Assembly: GCA_002794735.1 (NCBI GenBank)
Contig: NBAZ01000024.1
Span: 1 to 64,000 of the forward strand
DNA: 64,000 bases
Source: Pyrrhoderma lamaoense
Lineage: Eukaryota > Basidiomycota > Agaricomycetes > Hymenochaetales > Hymenochaetaceae
Direction: 5' to 3'
The notes below the pieces were generated by a model, which was not told the origin of the DNA, made no database searches, and saw only the letters and a list, made by a program, of their open reading frames with translations. This document shows positions 50,061 through 61,131 of the stretch, one piece after another. Position numbers and translations under genes: made by a program. Positions within the stretch are counted from its first letter, which is position 1. The number at the start of each line of letters is the position of its first letter.

Positions 50061-50464
50061 TCTATACTACAATTTCTATGTATATTATGTTCTTAGCCAT
50101 CAATTGTGTATATAGCTCAAAATTACAGTCTTGTACTGATACGTTCAATCGAGAAAAAACTGTACTTAGTCTGTGACTTACAATAGTCTTAATCACAAAA
50201 AGTGGTGAGGTGAGACTCAGAAATTGGATCGCTAGATGGCTATAACTGGGCTCAGAATATAGTGATATATTTTTACCGTGAGCTAGCCATATCTTATGAT
50301 GACGTTAGTGAAAAACTGACGTCAATAAAGCTCATATTTCTCATCGATAACCATAAAAACTCTTGGCCTCAAATATGCTAAGACCTGTAAGCTGGTTTCA
50401 TGCTGAGCTTCTAATTCCGATTAACACTAAGCTATATGTCTTCGATTCGATTGATTGGCGTTTG
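50061..50464. other. Intergenic region, nothing recognised
   Basis: No gene or repeat seen. Confidence 0.4.
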
Positions 50465-50941
50465 TCATGAATATCGGATCACGGAGCATCTCTCTTGGAC
50501 ATTCTTTTTGAAGTTACCTGAGAGATGCTCCACGTGTGTTCCCATCTGATCTTCTATAATCTGGAAGAAAATATGTTGTATAGTTTTAATAGGGGAGTTG
50601 TTATCAGTTAATCTAGACAGCCTCGCCTGTATTTCCCAGAGAATTACGATTGGCAAGACCGCGGACACTGTCATACAGATATTAAGGAGATAGTTATTGT
50701 ATATCTATCAGACCTAGCTTCTTACCCTGCCCTGAAAGCTAGCGGTTATTACTGTATCAACTTCTCGATAGCTTGTATCATAAGATCTTGCCTTGAGCTT
50801 GTATTTCGGAGTTATCACCATATACACAACGGTATAATGATCAATGGTCTGTGGACACACTCTCGTCAACTCCTGGGATCGTAGCACGTTTACACCAGTT
50901 AAAGCATTTACATAAGAAATCATTTGAAAATCTGCTAGCAT
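50465..50941 (-). CDS. Hypothetical protein, two exons
   Basis: Exon 1 from 50941 (MLADFQMISYVNALTGVNVL) has ELTRVCPQTIDHYTVVYMVI, TPKYKLKARSYDTSYREVDT and VITASFQGR. A GT-AG intron at about 50672-50727 leads to exon 2, VLPIVILWEIQARLSRLTD, NSPIKTIQHIFFQIIEDQ, and an end in NVQERCSVIRYS. Both exons look like real protein and the splice sites are good. No domain recognised. Relics of exon 1 are found at 42.44-42.60 and 49.82-49.93 kb. It may itself be a 5' fragment of a longer ancestral gene. Confidence 0.45.
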
Positions 50942-51632
50942 TTGGGGCTCTAGTATTGATCTCTAACCAGGATTGCTTTAAACTCCTTTTCACCTAAATC
51001 CGTGCACGACTTCGGAATGTATAATAATGAGCTCAGCTAGCATGCTATTACAATGCATGCTGTATGAATATACGAGAATAAGGCTGACTCATGAGCTTAC
51101 TCGGCATATGGTTGCGGAGGTAGGACTCGCGTTAAAATCACTAGAAATAGACTACTAGCGTATGCGCATTTATATAAGCACAGAACAAGTAACAGCCAGT
51201 TTAAAGTAGCTCTACTACTGGCCGCAAAGACATATCCTCATAGTGATCCCAAAGCTCCCTGAGTCAGAAATGTTGTACACAGACTCCCCAGAGACTAGTT
51301 AATGACTTCGGCACTGATGGACTGTGATTACAGCCCATTTTTTTCTGCCTCTATAGCATCCGATAATATTACGTTGATCATACCATACTCTGTGATGAGC
51401 TTTCTACCCACTTGTCGGCTTGGTACAGACTCGGACATGGATAACTTTTAATTGTTGCGTATTACCTGCTACTTTTGAGTGCGCGCAGTGGAAACATGTA
51501 CATAAGCGACTATTCCAAGTGTGATTATGTCTAAAATGCGTCCAATGATGTTTGCATTTCACTGTAACCACGACGCTGTGACTAGCATCTTGAACCTGGT
51601 CCCCAAGACGCAGACGCGCAAGGTGGTAAAGG
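50942..51632. other. Intergenic; right part matches the kinase 5' flank
   Basis: 51420-51632 matches 39010-39221 and, inverted, 55530-55740: the common 5' flank of the kinase family, containing another open stretch read through MRPMMFAFHCNHDAVTSILN. No independent gene is supported. Confidence 0.5.
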
Positions 51633-52605
51633 ATGGCATCTCCTACGACTATGGCTGCTCACGTTCGAATTCTTGTCTCTCAAAACTGTCATGTCGATTT
51701 CGCTGACCCATGCACCGCTAAAAGTAAAATTAAAGGTTGTGCTCCAGATGTCACATGCAAGAGCTACAAGGGGCTGTTATTCCCCTCGTCCATAACTAAA
51801 TTGAAGGTTCAACTCCGATAAAAGGTGAAACTAAACCTCGTAATATCGCATGCCTTATACTTGAAGACTGTGGTAAAGAAGCTGTCAGTTTCTTTTGTCT
51901 GAAGCTGAAAAATAAGTATGTATATTTTATCAGTGTCAGATGCAAGGGGTTACTAACGTACGATATGCATTCAGGATGAAAATTCTGAATCTATTCCTTT
52001 AGATGCACTTACTGGGGTTCTATCATGATGATTTCGAAGAGAGGAATGTTGTTCGTGGACGACAAGGATATCGGATTATCGATCTCGAACATGCATATAA
52101 GCATCGGTGTCGATGGGATCCTGAACATGATGATTGGAATGTTGAAGGATACTATGAGGAAGATTTCTCGTGTGAAGGACTGAAGACAGCTGGTGCTTAC
52201 ATGGACATATGGGGAGAAGGTATCTAGTTCATCGGCACACACCTCTGAGCATATACTGATATTTTTGCTTTTTTACTAGATAGCCCTAAAACATATATCA
52301 AGATCCTTAGCGTAGTGTATTCAGGGCCTGCTCTTGACCTTTTTCCTCCTAAGTATATTATCGACTGCCTGATTCCGAGTGGGATAGGCTGCACTGGGGA
52401 TAATGTGGAATTTTCAGAATGCTGGCTGAAGAAATTCAAGAAAGAAATGGACAGCACTCCAGATTGCAATATTGAGGAGCTCGTGGCAAAGTATCAGGCT
52501 ATCATGGCGGATGTACCCGATGTATCTTTTGGAGATAAAGTCGAGTTCAAGAAATACAATCCGAAATCTATAAAAGGCAGCAATAAAACAAGGTCGTCAA
52601 CATAG
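51633..52605 (+). pseudogene. Kinase-like family copy 6, internally deleted chimera
   Basis: The 5' end MASPTTMAAHVRILVSQNC continues to GCAPDVT, then about 50-60 residues are gone, including the beta-3 Lys and the alpha-C region. It resumes at QELQGAVIPLVHN, where Tyr is replaced by a TAA. A further TAG precedes MHLLGFYHDDFEERNVV. From about 52022 onward it is the inverted duplicate of copy 3: YRIIDLEHAYKHRCRWD, IWGEG, an intron, and the tail ending KGSNKTRSST at 52605. It cannot make a kinase. Confidence 0.75.
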
Positions 52606-52854
52606 TAATTAGGGATGTACGTGTAAGAATGGCATGAAAGACAGGACCATGTTTACATCTATGTCGACCCGAAATAGAATAATGGCATGTACTATTGTTT
52701 TTCTCAAGTAATATATTATCAGTTTTTTGTCGTTTGTTTTAGACTAAATTGCAGAAGCTTAGAGAGAGGAAAATCTTCGTCTGAGTAACTTTAGAATAAT
52801 ATAGGTCTGAGGTCAAACTTGGAATCATCTGCCATTTTCTCGCTCTTACCTCAT

Positions 52855-53605
52855 TGAAAACTAAACTTTTGGTCAGATTTTGACCTTGGTGTTGTATTTA
52901 GTGGCGAGGACGTGGGGTTTAGAGTCTGCCTACACCAGACACTATGCTCAGGCTAAGATTTGGGGGCTAAATAGCGAGATACTCGACCTCGGCCGTCCGG
53001 CCGAGATCTCGGTCGGACCGTAGAGACTGATAGAGACCTCGAGGCAAGCTGAGACTTCACAGACCAGTAAAAGTAGTAGAAACGTAGAGAACAGAGCCCC
53101 GACCGAGGCTGAAGTTTGAGGTAAGAGGTTAAGTATTTCAGTCCGCCCGGACGACTTGCAGTACGGTCAGAGCGTTACAAGCGCGCCCGGGCAGCCTAAT
53201 AAAGCAGCAGAGAAGTAGATAAAGAGTACAGGAGACTAGTAGAGAGCTACTCGGGGGGGGGGGGGTGAATAGACTGGGAAGTGATTGGGAATTTACTGGG
53301 AATTGATTGATTAACTACGGCTCCAAGTCTGGAGGTTTATATAGCAAAACGCGAGATAAAGGGTAGATAAATAGGAAAGCATGTCGTCCAGGTGGCTATA
53401 TTCCACTGGACGAAGGTTTTAAGCTATCAGAAACGAGGGGGTCGTATAAACGAACTCTACCCTCGAGTAAGAGTAGAAAGTGAAGCTAAATAGTAAGAGA
53501 AATGGACCAGGCGCGCGGCCGAGTAGTAGCAATGGACTTCTCGGGCGAGTTAGAAAGTGCATTATAAATGCACTACGACCGGCCAAACACTTAGCTGGTC
53601 CTACA
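52855..53605 (+). mobile_element. Solo LTR, copy 3
   Basis: A 751-bp copy in the same orientation as copy 1, with the same palindrome and a 12-G run near 53255. It has a small local variation near 53280-53300. Left flank TCAT, right flank AGGC: no local duplication. See LTR copy 2 for the split target site. Confidence 0.85.
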
Positions 53606-54410
53606 AGGCTTAGCTACATATGAAGATACATAGCACTTCGAGAACTTTGGAACTCCCTTTTTGATTTTAATAGACTGTCATTGTTGTCGTAAATTAATCA
53701 ATCATAGCGCGAAGCGAACTATCCAGATCCTATGAACATCGAAGGTATATGAATGACTTTATATAGAAATAGCTTTCCAAACAAAAGTACCTTTATCGAA
53801 GGTAATTCTTTATGAGATAAAATAAATAAGTAAAGCGATAATAAGATACTTACATCAAGGTAAAGGGACTATCCGCCAAATTTGGGTTGATACAGTGGTT
53901 CTTACCCTTGTAGAAGCTGACTTGATTTATCAGCGTCTTCAATGTCCTCGATCACTGTTCTGGAGCATTCTGTATCCTAGATGTATCGCATAAGATGAAG
54001 CCAAGCAGATTACGGGAAGAGGAAGAGAAAAACCCAGAATCGCTCAGTAAAACTCAGACCCTAACATTAAGTTAGGTTTGGGAGTCGAATAAAAAACACG
54101 TGTGCATCTGTGCGAACGTTAGCATACCTGGCACTTCCTCATGGGTAATGGTTGGCGTGTTGGAGAAGAATTGGGTAATATTTGTATGTGAGGTAAGAGA
54201 GATAGATACCAAGCTTGATACGTATCATTCCTAGTTACTCAGTCGATCTCTCACTCTCTAAGCTTCTACAGTCTAGTTTCAGGCAAACAGCAAAAACCTG
54301 ATAATATTCTTTCCTAGAGAAAACAAAAGTACATACGAGTATAACATGACCTGTGTCTTTCGTGTCATTCTTAACATTAATATCTACATGTATATTCCAA
54401 ATTTCTATAT
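53606..54410. other. Intergenic; right part is kinase 3' flank
   Basis: About 54170-54400 resembles the 3' flank of kinase copy 3 (40.98-41.2 kb). The rest has nothing recognised. Confidence 0.45.
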
Positions 54411-55528
54411 TCATGACTTGATTTTTCTACCGACTGTTGAAGATTTCGGATTGTATTTTTTGAACTCGATTTTGTCTCCAAAACATACATCGGGTACATC
54501 CATCATCATAGCTTGATACTTTGCTATAAGCTCCTCGATATTACAGTCCGGAGTACTATTCATTTCATTATCAACTTTCTCCAGCAAACCTTCTATAAAT
54601 TCAACATTCTTCATAGAGCACGGTATCCCGTTTGGAACCAGGCAGTCGACGATATCTTCGGGAGGGCAAGGTTCTTCGAGAATTACACCACCGAGGATTT
54701 TTATATACATATCAGGTCTATCTGGAGGAAGAGAAAAATTATCAATACACGCCTAGAGGTGTGCGCCGACAAACTGAATACCTTCTCCCCATATATCCAT
54801 GTAAGCATCGGCAGTCTTCGGACCATCAAATGGAAATCTTCTTCATAATATCCTCCGACATTTCAATCATCGTGTTCAGGATCCCATCGACACCGATGTC
54901 TAAGAATGTGTTCAAGGTCGATGATCCGATATCCTTGTCGTCCACGAACAACATTTCTCTCCTCGAAGTCGGCGTGTTAGAATCCACGTAAGTGCATCTC
55001 TAAAAGTCCATTCAGTATTTTCATCCTGAGTGGATTGTGTACGTCAGTAACCTCTTGCCTCTGATACTGATAGATTATACATACTTATGTTTCAGCTTCA
55101 GACAAAAGAAACCATTGACCGAATTACCATAGTCTTCAAGTATAAGATTTCACTGGGTTTAGTTTCACCCTTTATTGGAGTTGATCCTTCAACGTAGTTA
55201 TAGAATTCGGGATTCCAATGGGAATAATAGTTTCTTGTAGCTCTTCCATCTCGAAGTAGTTCTTCACTTCTTTCCTCAAGTTCAGCTTCGCTATATCATG
55301 TCCAAACACAATTTTCGCTACAACAGGAATACCATCCAATGTTCCTCGATAGAATGCTGCTCCACGTAATGAGACCTGGATCGTTTTTTTGAGAATAAGC
55401 TCCTGGATGATATCAGGAGCGAAACCTCTGATTTTACTCTTAGCGGTGCAAGGATTAGTGAAATCGACATGGCAGTTTTCAGCAACTAGAATGCGAGTAT
55501 TCTCAACAATGGTAGTGGGAGATGCCAT
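54411..55528 (-). pseudogene. Kinase-like family copy 7, dead
   Basis: Starts at 55528 (MASPTTIVENTRILVAENC) with a good N-lobe: AAFYRGTLDGIPVVAKIVF, LRKEVKNYFEMEELQ. Then one base is missing at 55209-55211, and a short deletion removes the codons for ACL before the LEDYGN segment. TAA replaces Tyr before HADFEERNVV, and Trp is changed to TGA in the HDDWN segment. The tail exon (54710-54411) is open: EPCPPEDIVDCLVPNGI, MNSTPDCNIEELIAKYQ. It is the inverted counterpart of copy 2 in the arm pair. Confidence 0.75.
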
Positions 55529-55529
55529 C

Positions 55530-56500
55530 CTTTACCACCTTGCGCGTCTGCGTCTCGGAAACCAAGTTCAAGATGCTAGTCACGGCGTCGTGGTTACAGT
55601 GAAATGCAAACATCATGGGACGCATTTTAGACATTATCTCGCTTGGAATAGTCGCTTATGTGCATGTGTCCACTGCGCGCACTCAGATGTAGTAGGTAAT
55701 ACGCAACAATTAAAAGTCATGTCCGAGTCTGTATGTCAACCAGTATGCAATAAAAGAACTCTCGAACATCATGAATATGAACTGTGCACTCCAACTAACA
55801 GTCGTTGAAGACGGAGCAAATTACCTGTTTAGGACTGCAGTGCCAAGCACTCGCGTGCTCGATTGTCCGCCGAGTCTCAGTGACTCTCAGTGACTCTCAG
55901 TGACTCTGTCTCTTAGACTGCTTGCTACGCTAGCCAACATCTAGCAATAGACTCTTTAATCACTCAACCATGGATCTACCTGCATCTTCATCCAGCCTGT
56001 ACCCACCACTTCCAACACCTGAACTCGTTCTTGTCCCAGTCGACGCCCTTGCTTCCGCATTACTAAAGCTAGGCATCACCGATATCTCGGCATCGGAGTT
56101 GCTTGACACAGTGAACCTCGAGTTGAATAATACTCATTCAATAAATAGGGCTGAAGAAAGGCGGAATGCTCTCCTACTTCGTACGCTGTTCTGTCTTCTG
56201 ATCGTCGACAAGTTGTACTAACATATCTCTACCAGTTGCATCGCAGCCAGATGGTGCTCATTTGGACTCAATCCCCCTTATGTATCTGTTGTCACCCAGA
56301 GATCTTTATCAAGCTCTTCGGCTGAATCGAGGTCAGAAGAACATCGTCAGAGGCTTGGTGACATTGCCATGAATTCATTTCCAATCGACCAGTTCCCCGA
56401 ACCATACTTGACGTTCTGATCTGAAGTACAATCCTACCATCTTCTCTTTACGAGTCAACTACCGAATATAGCCTTGTTGAGACGCAGCGTAACCTGTTCG
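55530..56500. repeat. Right inner inverted arm (partner 38.05-39.22 kb)
   Basis: Inverted copy of the left arm. It has the empty MITE site near 55.77 kb and one extra GACTCTCAGT-type repeat unit near 55.88 kb. Its own downstream end, about 56.5 kb, is followed by an independent MITE insertion. Confidence 0.85.
55970..56419 (+). CDS. Hypothetical small protein, arm copy
   Basis: Nearly identical to the gene at 38127-38577: MDLPASSSSLYPPLPTPELV, then NNTHSINRAEERRNALLLRT and a matching second open stretch ending FPEPYLTF at 56419. Its C run at 56273-56277 has five bases against six at 38269-38274, which puts the second stretch out of frame by one. No domain recognised. Confidence 0.4.
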
Positions 56501-56718
56501 CTGAAGTAGCACCGGCTTAGCATACGACGCTGGTCGTACACTTGTATCAGGCACTAGACAGTGCTAATATTTTGATCGAGCAAGGCAGAAGAATACTACC
56601 GTAAGCTAGGGAATCGTGGAATACTTGCCTCCTGACCTGACACCTCGAAATAACACTTCATGAACCGGCATTCACCTATGATTAGAGTTCTGCAAGGGGA
56701 CCCGGATTATCCAACTAC

Positions 56719-56928
56719 TATACTCCACAAAAGTTTTGCGACAGCATGAGATTTTAATGAAAAAATATATAGACTTAGTATATAGTATTATCAATTTATA
56801 TACATATAAATCTATCTATTATCTTTAGCTAACATACATAGTTGATTAGAACGAAGACGTGTAGTTCTTGTACAATATCTACGACAAATGAATTACAAGG
56901 TGTGTCGCAAAACTTTTGTGGAGTATAG
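56719..56928. mobile_element. MITE of Tc1/mariner type, copy 2
   Basis: A 210-bp inverted copy of the element at 38.76 kb, with the same terminal inverted repeats. It is flanked by TA at 56717-56718 and 56929-56930. It lies outside the shared arm, so it is an independent insertion. Confidence 0.88.
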
Positions 56929-59593
56929 TAAGTATTCATGATTGTCGGTTATATGCACCCAATAAGCTTGTTCCTTACAGTCTGTGATTTCTCGCCTTTG
57001 GTATCGCATTGCTCCCCGGACTTTCTAAATCGTAGTCAATACTCGATCTATAAAATTGACCTTCAGTATATTCGCTATAATTAGTTATGTATTCATATAT
57101 AGAATGCCTTCTCCATCCCATATTCTAAAAGTTAACGCTAACACTACAAAACCGCGTCTCGAAATAAGGGCTTTTCGGTAATATAGGCTAATCAAAGGTG
57201 AAAAGGATCTCGACAAACAATTTAAAGTATAACAGAAGCTTGGGTGCAACTTAGAAAACGAAGTGCCACTCTGTACAAATTGAAATTGATTGTAACTAAC
57301 TAAGACTTAAGATGAGTTCTGCCTCGATACTATTATTGATCCTAGCTTTTCTTTATTCGCATAGTTTATTTTTCACTCTATCGAGATGTTGGGGGCAGGG
57401 AGACGAAACTGGAGCCCAGAGTATAATCTGAGACTGCGACTGAGTCTTACTATCTAAGAGATTGATACAACTCATAGTGATTATGAGTTTTCTTGAGAAA
57501 CTTCTTGGGGATCTGCCGTGTTTCAAAAGATTGCGAAAAAATTCTGGCCAGAAATGTCACGTAAATAACGTAATGCGACTGTGGACTAGAAGAAACTGCT
57601 TAGCAAGACACCTATCACTGCGAGGCTGAGTCTACGGTAAGCCCCTATCAAGTCATATGCAGTTGCATTTGATTCTTAGTCTTATAGAAAAGGAAGGCTC
57701 AATTGGAGTCTAAGTCGAGTTGAAGTTTACTTGATCCAATAGTTGAGCTGTATTAGAGCTCTCGGTGTGTCTGTGAAGGGAGAATACTGTGAGCGCAGCA
57801 ACATATAATCACTTACATGTATACTACTTGGCAATGACCTCCTGTTTCTCATTCAGTACCCCCTATCAAATGAAGAACGCACATACGCATGACGCAACTC
57901 TATATTTTCATCCTTTATCAGAGTTTCCATACTCACTGTATGATGATCAAAGAAGACAACATGCCTCAGGTATCAGGGGATCAATAGTCTTGTAAACCTG
58001 TGCTCTTCATATATCACCCCCGAGAATGATTAAAGTACTAGGAAGCTCGGTTGAATGTGCTTTTGCGGAACATAGCTTGACAGTGTCATACATATGAACC
58101 ACTTCAAACTTATTTTTGGCCAGCATACAGGCCACAAAAGAAATGCACGTGGCATGCATGAAGAGTTCGCAGCCTAAACTAGCTTGATTAATCCAAAACG
58201 CAGTATAACAGCTGATATATATTTTGTTTGGTAAAGGAAATCATTTTTATTGTGTTTTATAACATAACAAGTAATTGTCTCATACCACTGATTTGTAAAG
58301 TGAATAATACACAAAGGAAATGTCTGTAAAATAGGATACAAACTTATTGGTAACTGAGCACCCTCATCTTGTTGGTGGCTACTCATAGCCGTGGGCTTGA
58401 TTCAATCTTTAGTTCAGTGTAATGAATTTACCGTAATTCTCAGAGTGAAGCCGAGTTACCCTTAGTCTCAGAATAACCTTGTACTTTTATTGGAGAAAAT
58501 AAACTCTATCAAATAGGTATAGTAGGCACGTCTTATATTGGGGGAGTCGATTATAGAGAAGTTGAAAGTAACCTTATTTGGATGCAAGAAAACCAGAGTT
58601 GTGCAATTTATCAAGATGTGTCCCAATACAACTTCGGTGACCATCACTAAATGCCAGTGTGTTAGACCACCTGAGTGGAAGTAGTAGTAGTCCTTTCTGG
58701 GATAAGCTCATCGGGGTCTCGCTATGCAGATTATATTCACCGGATGGCTATAATCAGTATTAGGATGGTCTGAGAGAAGAATTTCCTAGTATATCTACTT
58801 GTCCAAGGTAAACATGAATCTCCTTAACTTTCGTTCCATTGCCAAGAGAAACAGTACCTCTTGAAACATAGCTTGTAGCAGCTCTTTCTAATAATGGCAT
58901 TGTATAAGAGTATGAAATGGTGGCAGGTTATTTAAATAACCCTACATGTGGTAGAACCTGGATAGTTCCTAAGATTGGGATGTGGAACACGAGTGGTTGA
59001 ATGATTGACCGAAATACACTGATTGCATATCATCTGTGAGTCACAAGACTTTTGGCAGATGCCTAACTTGGTGCAATAAGGATTATGATGTGAGCACATC
59101 GACTGCGTGCATTCTTAAGAGTAAGCGGCATCTAAATGTTTTAGGAATGCTACAAAAATGAACACTATCTTCAATAATCTTGTAGCTAAATGCGATTAAT
59201 ACTTGAGCTTGCGGATTAAGTCCAATTGAGAATTGGATGGGACCTTCCTCGATCTGATGAAGTACAAAAATAACAAGTTACGTCACGATGTAATCGCGTT
59301 CTTTATACTATTGGTAGCTCAAAATACGATATAGGAAGCTGTTGAAGGATTGTATTACAGCGTACACCTAATTATTACCAATATAAAAGTATTAAACTGA
59401 TTTCTATACACGGTTACACACACTAACAACTCCGGCGTCTGTTCCTCTCTTAACTTCCATCTCTTCTCTTCTCAATGGTATCTATATACCGACCAATTCG
59501 GCACTTTGATCGGCAAACCTATATATTACAGAGCTGAGGGGTTACATGCACTGGCGCTTCTTGAACTCTTTGCCCTATCATAGTTCTTTAAAG
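56929..59593. other. Long intergenic region, no supported gene
   Basis: About 2.7 kb, AT-rich. Frames at 57789-57995 and 58174-58386 are unsupported. Confidence 0.5.
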
Positions 59594-60793
59594 ATGCACT
59601 CTCTAGAACTAGAAGGAACCAAGATCAAATTTGCATACACCGACAGCGGAGTACCATCTAATGGTGCTTCGAACTACATTACCATATTCGCAGTGCATGG
59701 TATGGGGTTCAACGCAGGTAAGATTTGATATATCGAAACCCGAAGTAAGCTATATTATCTACAATGGAAATTATGAAGGGATATTTGAAAAAGTAGAAAA
59801 TCTGGCGTATGAGTCCGGTATTCGCTTCGTTGCTATCACCCGTCGTGGGTATAAGGGATCAACTCCGTACTCTGAGAGGGAGAGGGAGGAAGCTATCTCA
59901 GGGACAGGCAGCGAGAAGGCAAGCTTCATAGCAGCAAGGGGATAGAGCTAGCGAAGTTTATGGAGGCGTTCATTGGAAATAACAACTTGCCCCCCATATC
60001 CGATGACGGACGTAGTGGTGGAGTTGCTCTTCTTGGTTTTTCTGGTGGAATCACATTTGCAGCCTCGGCAATTGCGAATGTGGACAAACTTTCCTCAAAG
60101 TCACAGGCACGCTTCGCGTCTTATATGCGTGCACACATCATGATGGGTGAAATATTTATATATGATCACTTTCCTTAATCAGACTGATACATTGATGTCA
60201 GAGCCTTCTTCTATTTGCCTAGGGCTTCCGCTCCCCCAAAGCGTTGGTCCCCATTAATTGATACGAGCTTACCTGAGCAAGACCAGACACCAATGTATAC
60301 GTCTTGGGTCACATCATACTTCGATCATGGAGACTTGTCATCGCGGGACATTAACGAACTATCCTACTGCGTTCCGAGTACATTGATCGCACCATCAATT
60401 TACAATATGAGCTCTGAGGAGCAGAAAGCAATAATAGAGGATAAGCTCATCGGGTTCGAAGCGACGATTATGTTTGAAACCCAAACGCAAGCCCATGCAG
60501 TATATCGGAAAGCATGTTTTAATAACAGCATAAAGAAAACTCTCCCAAGAATGAAAACAAAAGTGCTAGTCGGAGATAAGACTTGCTCCTTTCCACTCAA
60601 TGGGATGTTCTCTATTGAAGAGGATAACGAGAAAAATAAAGGTGATATACAATTTTCTATACTCGAAGGAGTGAATCACTTCGTGAGTGCCATTATTATG
60701 AAACCTTACGTCTATTAAGTTTCGGTATAATTCATACAGATGCAGTGGGATGAACCAGAAAAAACACTTGAAGCATATATAGATGCTATGTAA
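59594..60793 (+). CDS. Alpha/beta hydrolase
   Basis: Start at 59594 (MHSLELEGTKIKFAYTDSG). The oxyanion-hole strand is ITIFAVHGMGFNAG, followed by an intron and IFEKVENLAYESGIRFVAIT with RRGYKGSTPYSERERE. The nucleophile elbow is VALLGFSGGITFAA (GxSxG). After another intron come PLIDTSLPEQ, WVTSYFDHGDLSSRDINELS, TKVLVGDKTCSFPLNGMFSI (acid-residue region) and EGVNHF. A third intron joins MQWDEPEKTLEAYIDAM, stop at 60793; the catalytic His is in GVNHF. Length about 345 residues, usual for the family. Two one-base losses break the frame: 59938-59941 (G run) and 60233-60237 (C run). Esterase-like activity on an unknown substrate is inferred. Confidence 0.8.
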
Positions 60794-60910
60794 GAGCGAT
60801 TATTAGATAAGTACCGTAGCTGATTACTGTATATTAAGTTGTTTTTTCGCGATTGTGTATTAGTACCCTTTATATGATAGCACAATGATATCGCATTCTA
60901 AAGTAGATGT

Positions 60911-61131
60911 TGTAGGACCAACTAACTAGATAGCCGGTTCACTTTGTAACTCGCCCGGAAAGTCCATTACTACTACTCGGCAACGCGTCTGGCCCATTTC
61001 TCTTACTATTTAGCTTCACTTTCTACTCTGTTCGTTTATATGGCCCCCTCGTTTCTGATAGCTTAACCCCTTCGTCCAGTGGCGTATAGTAGCCTGGAAA
61101 CCATGTTTTCCTTATTATATTCCCTTTATCG
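60911..61131 (-). mobile_element. Truncated LTR fragment (reverse)
   Basis: Starts TGTAGGACCAACTAACTAGA and follows the reverse LTR for about 220 bp with many differences and a small deletion, then stops. An old truncated member of the same family, 310 bp from the complete copy 4. Confidence 0.75.
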
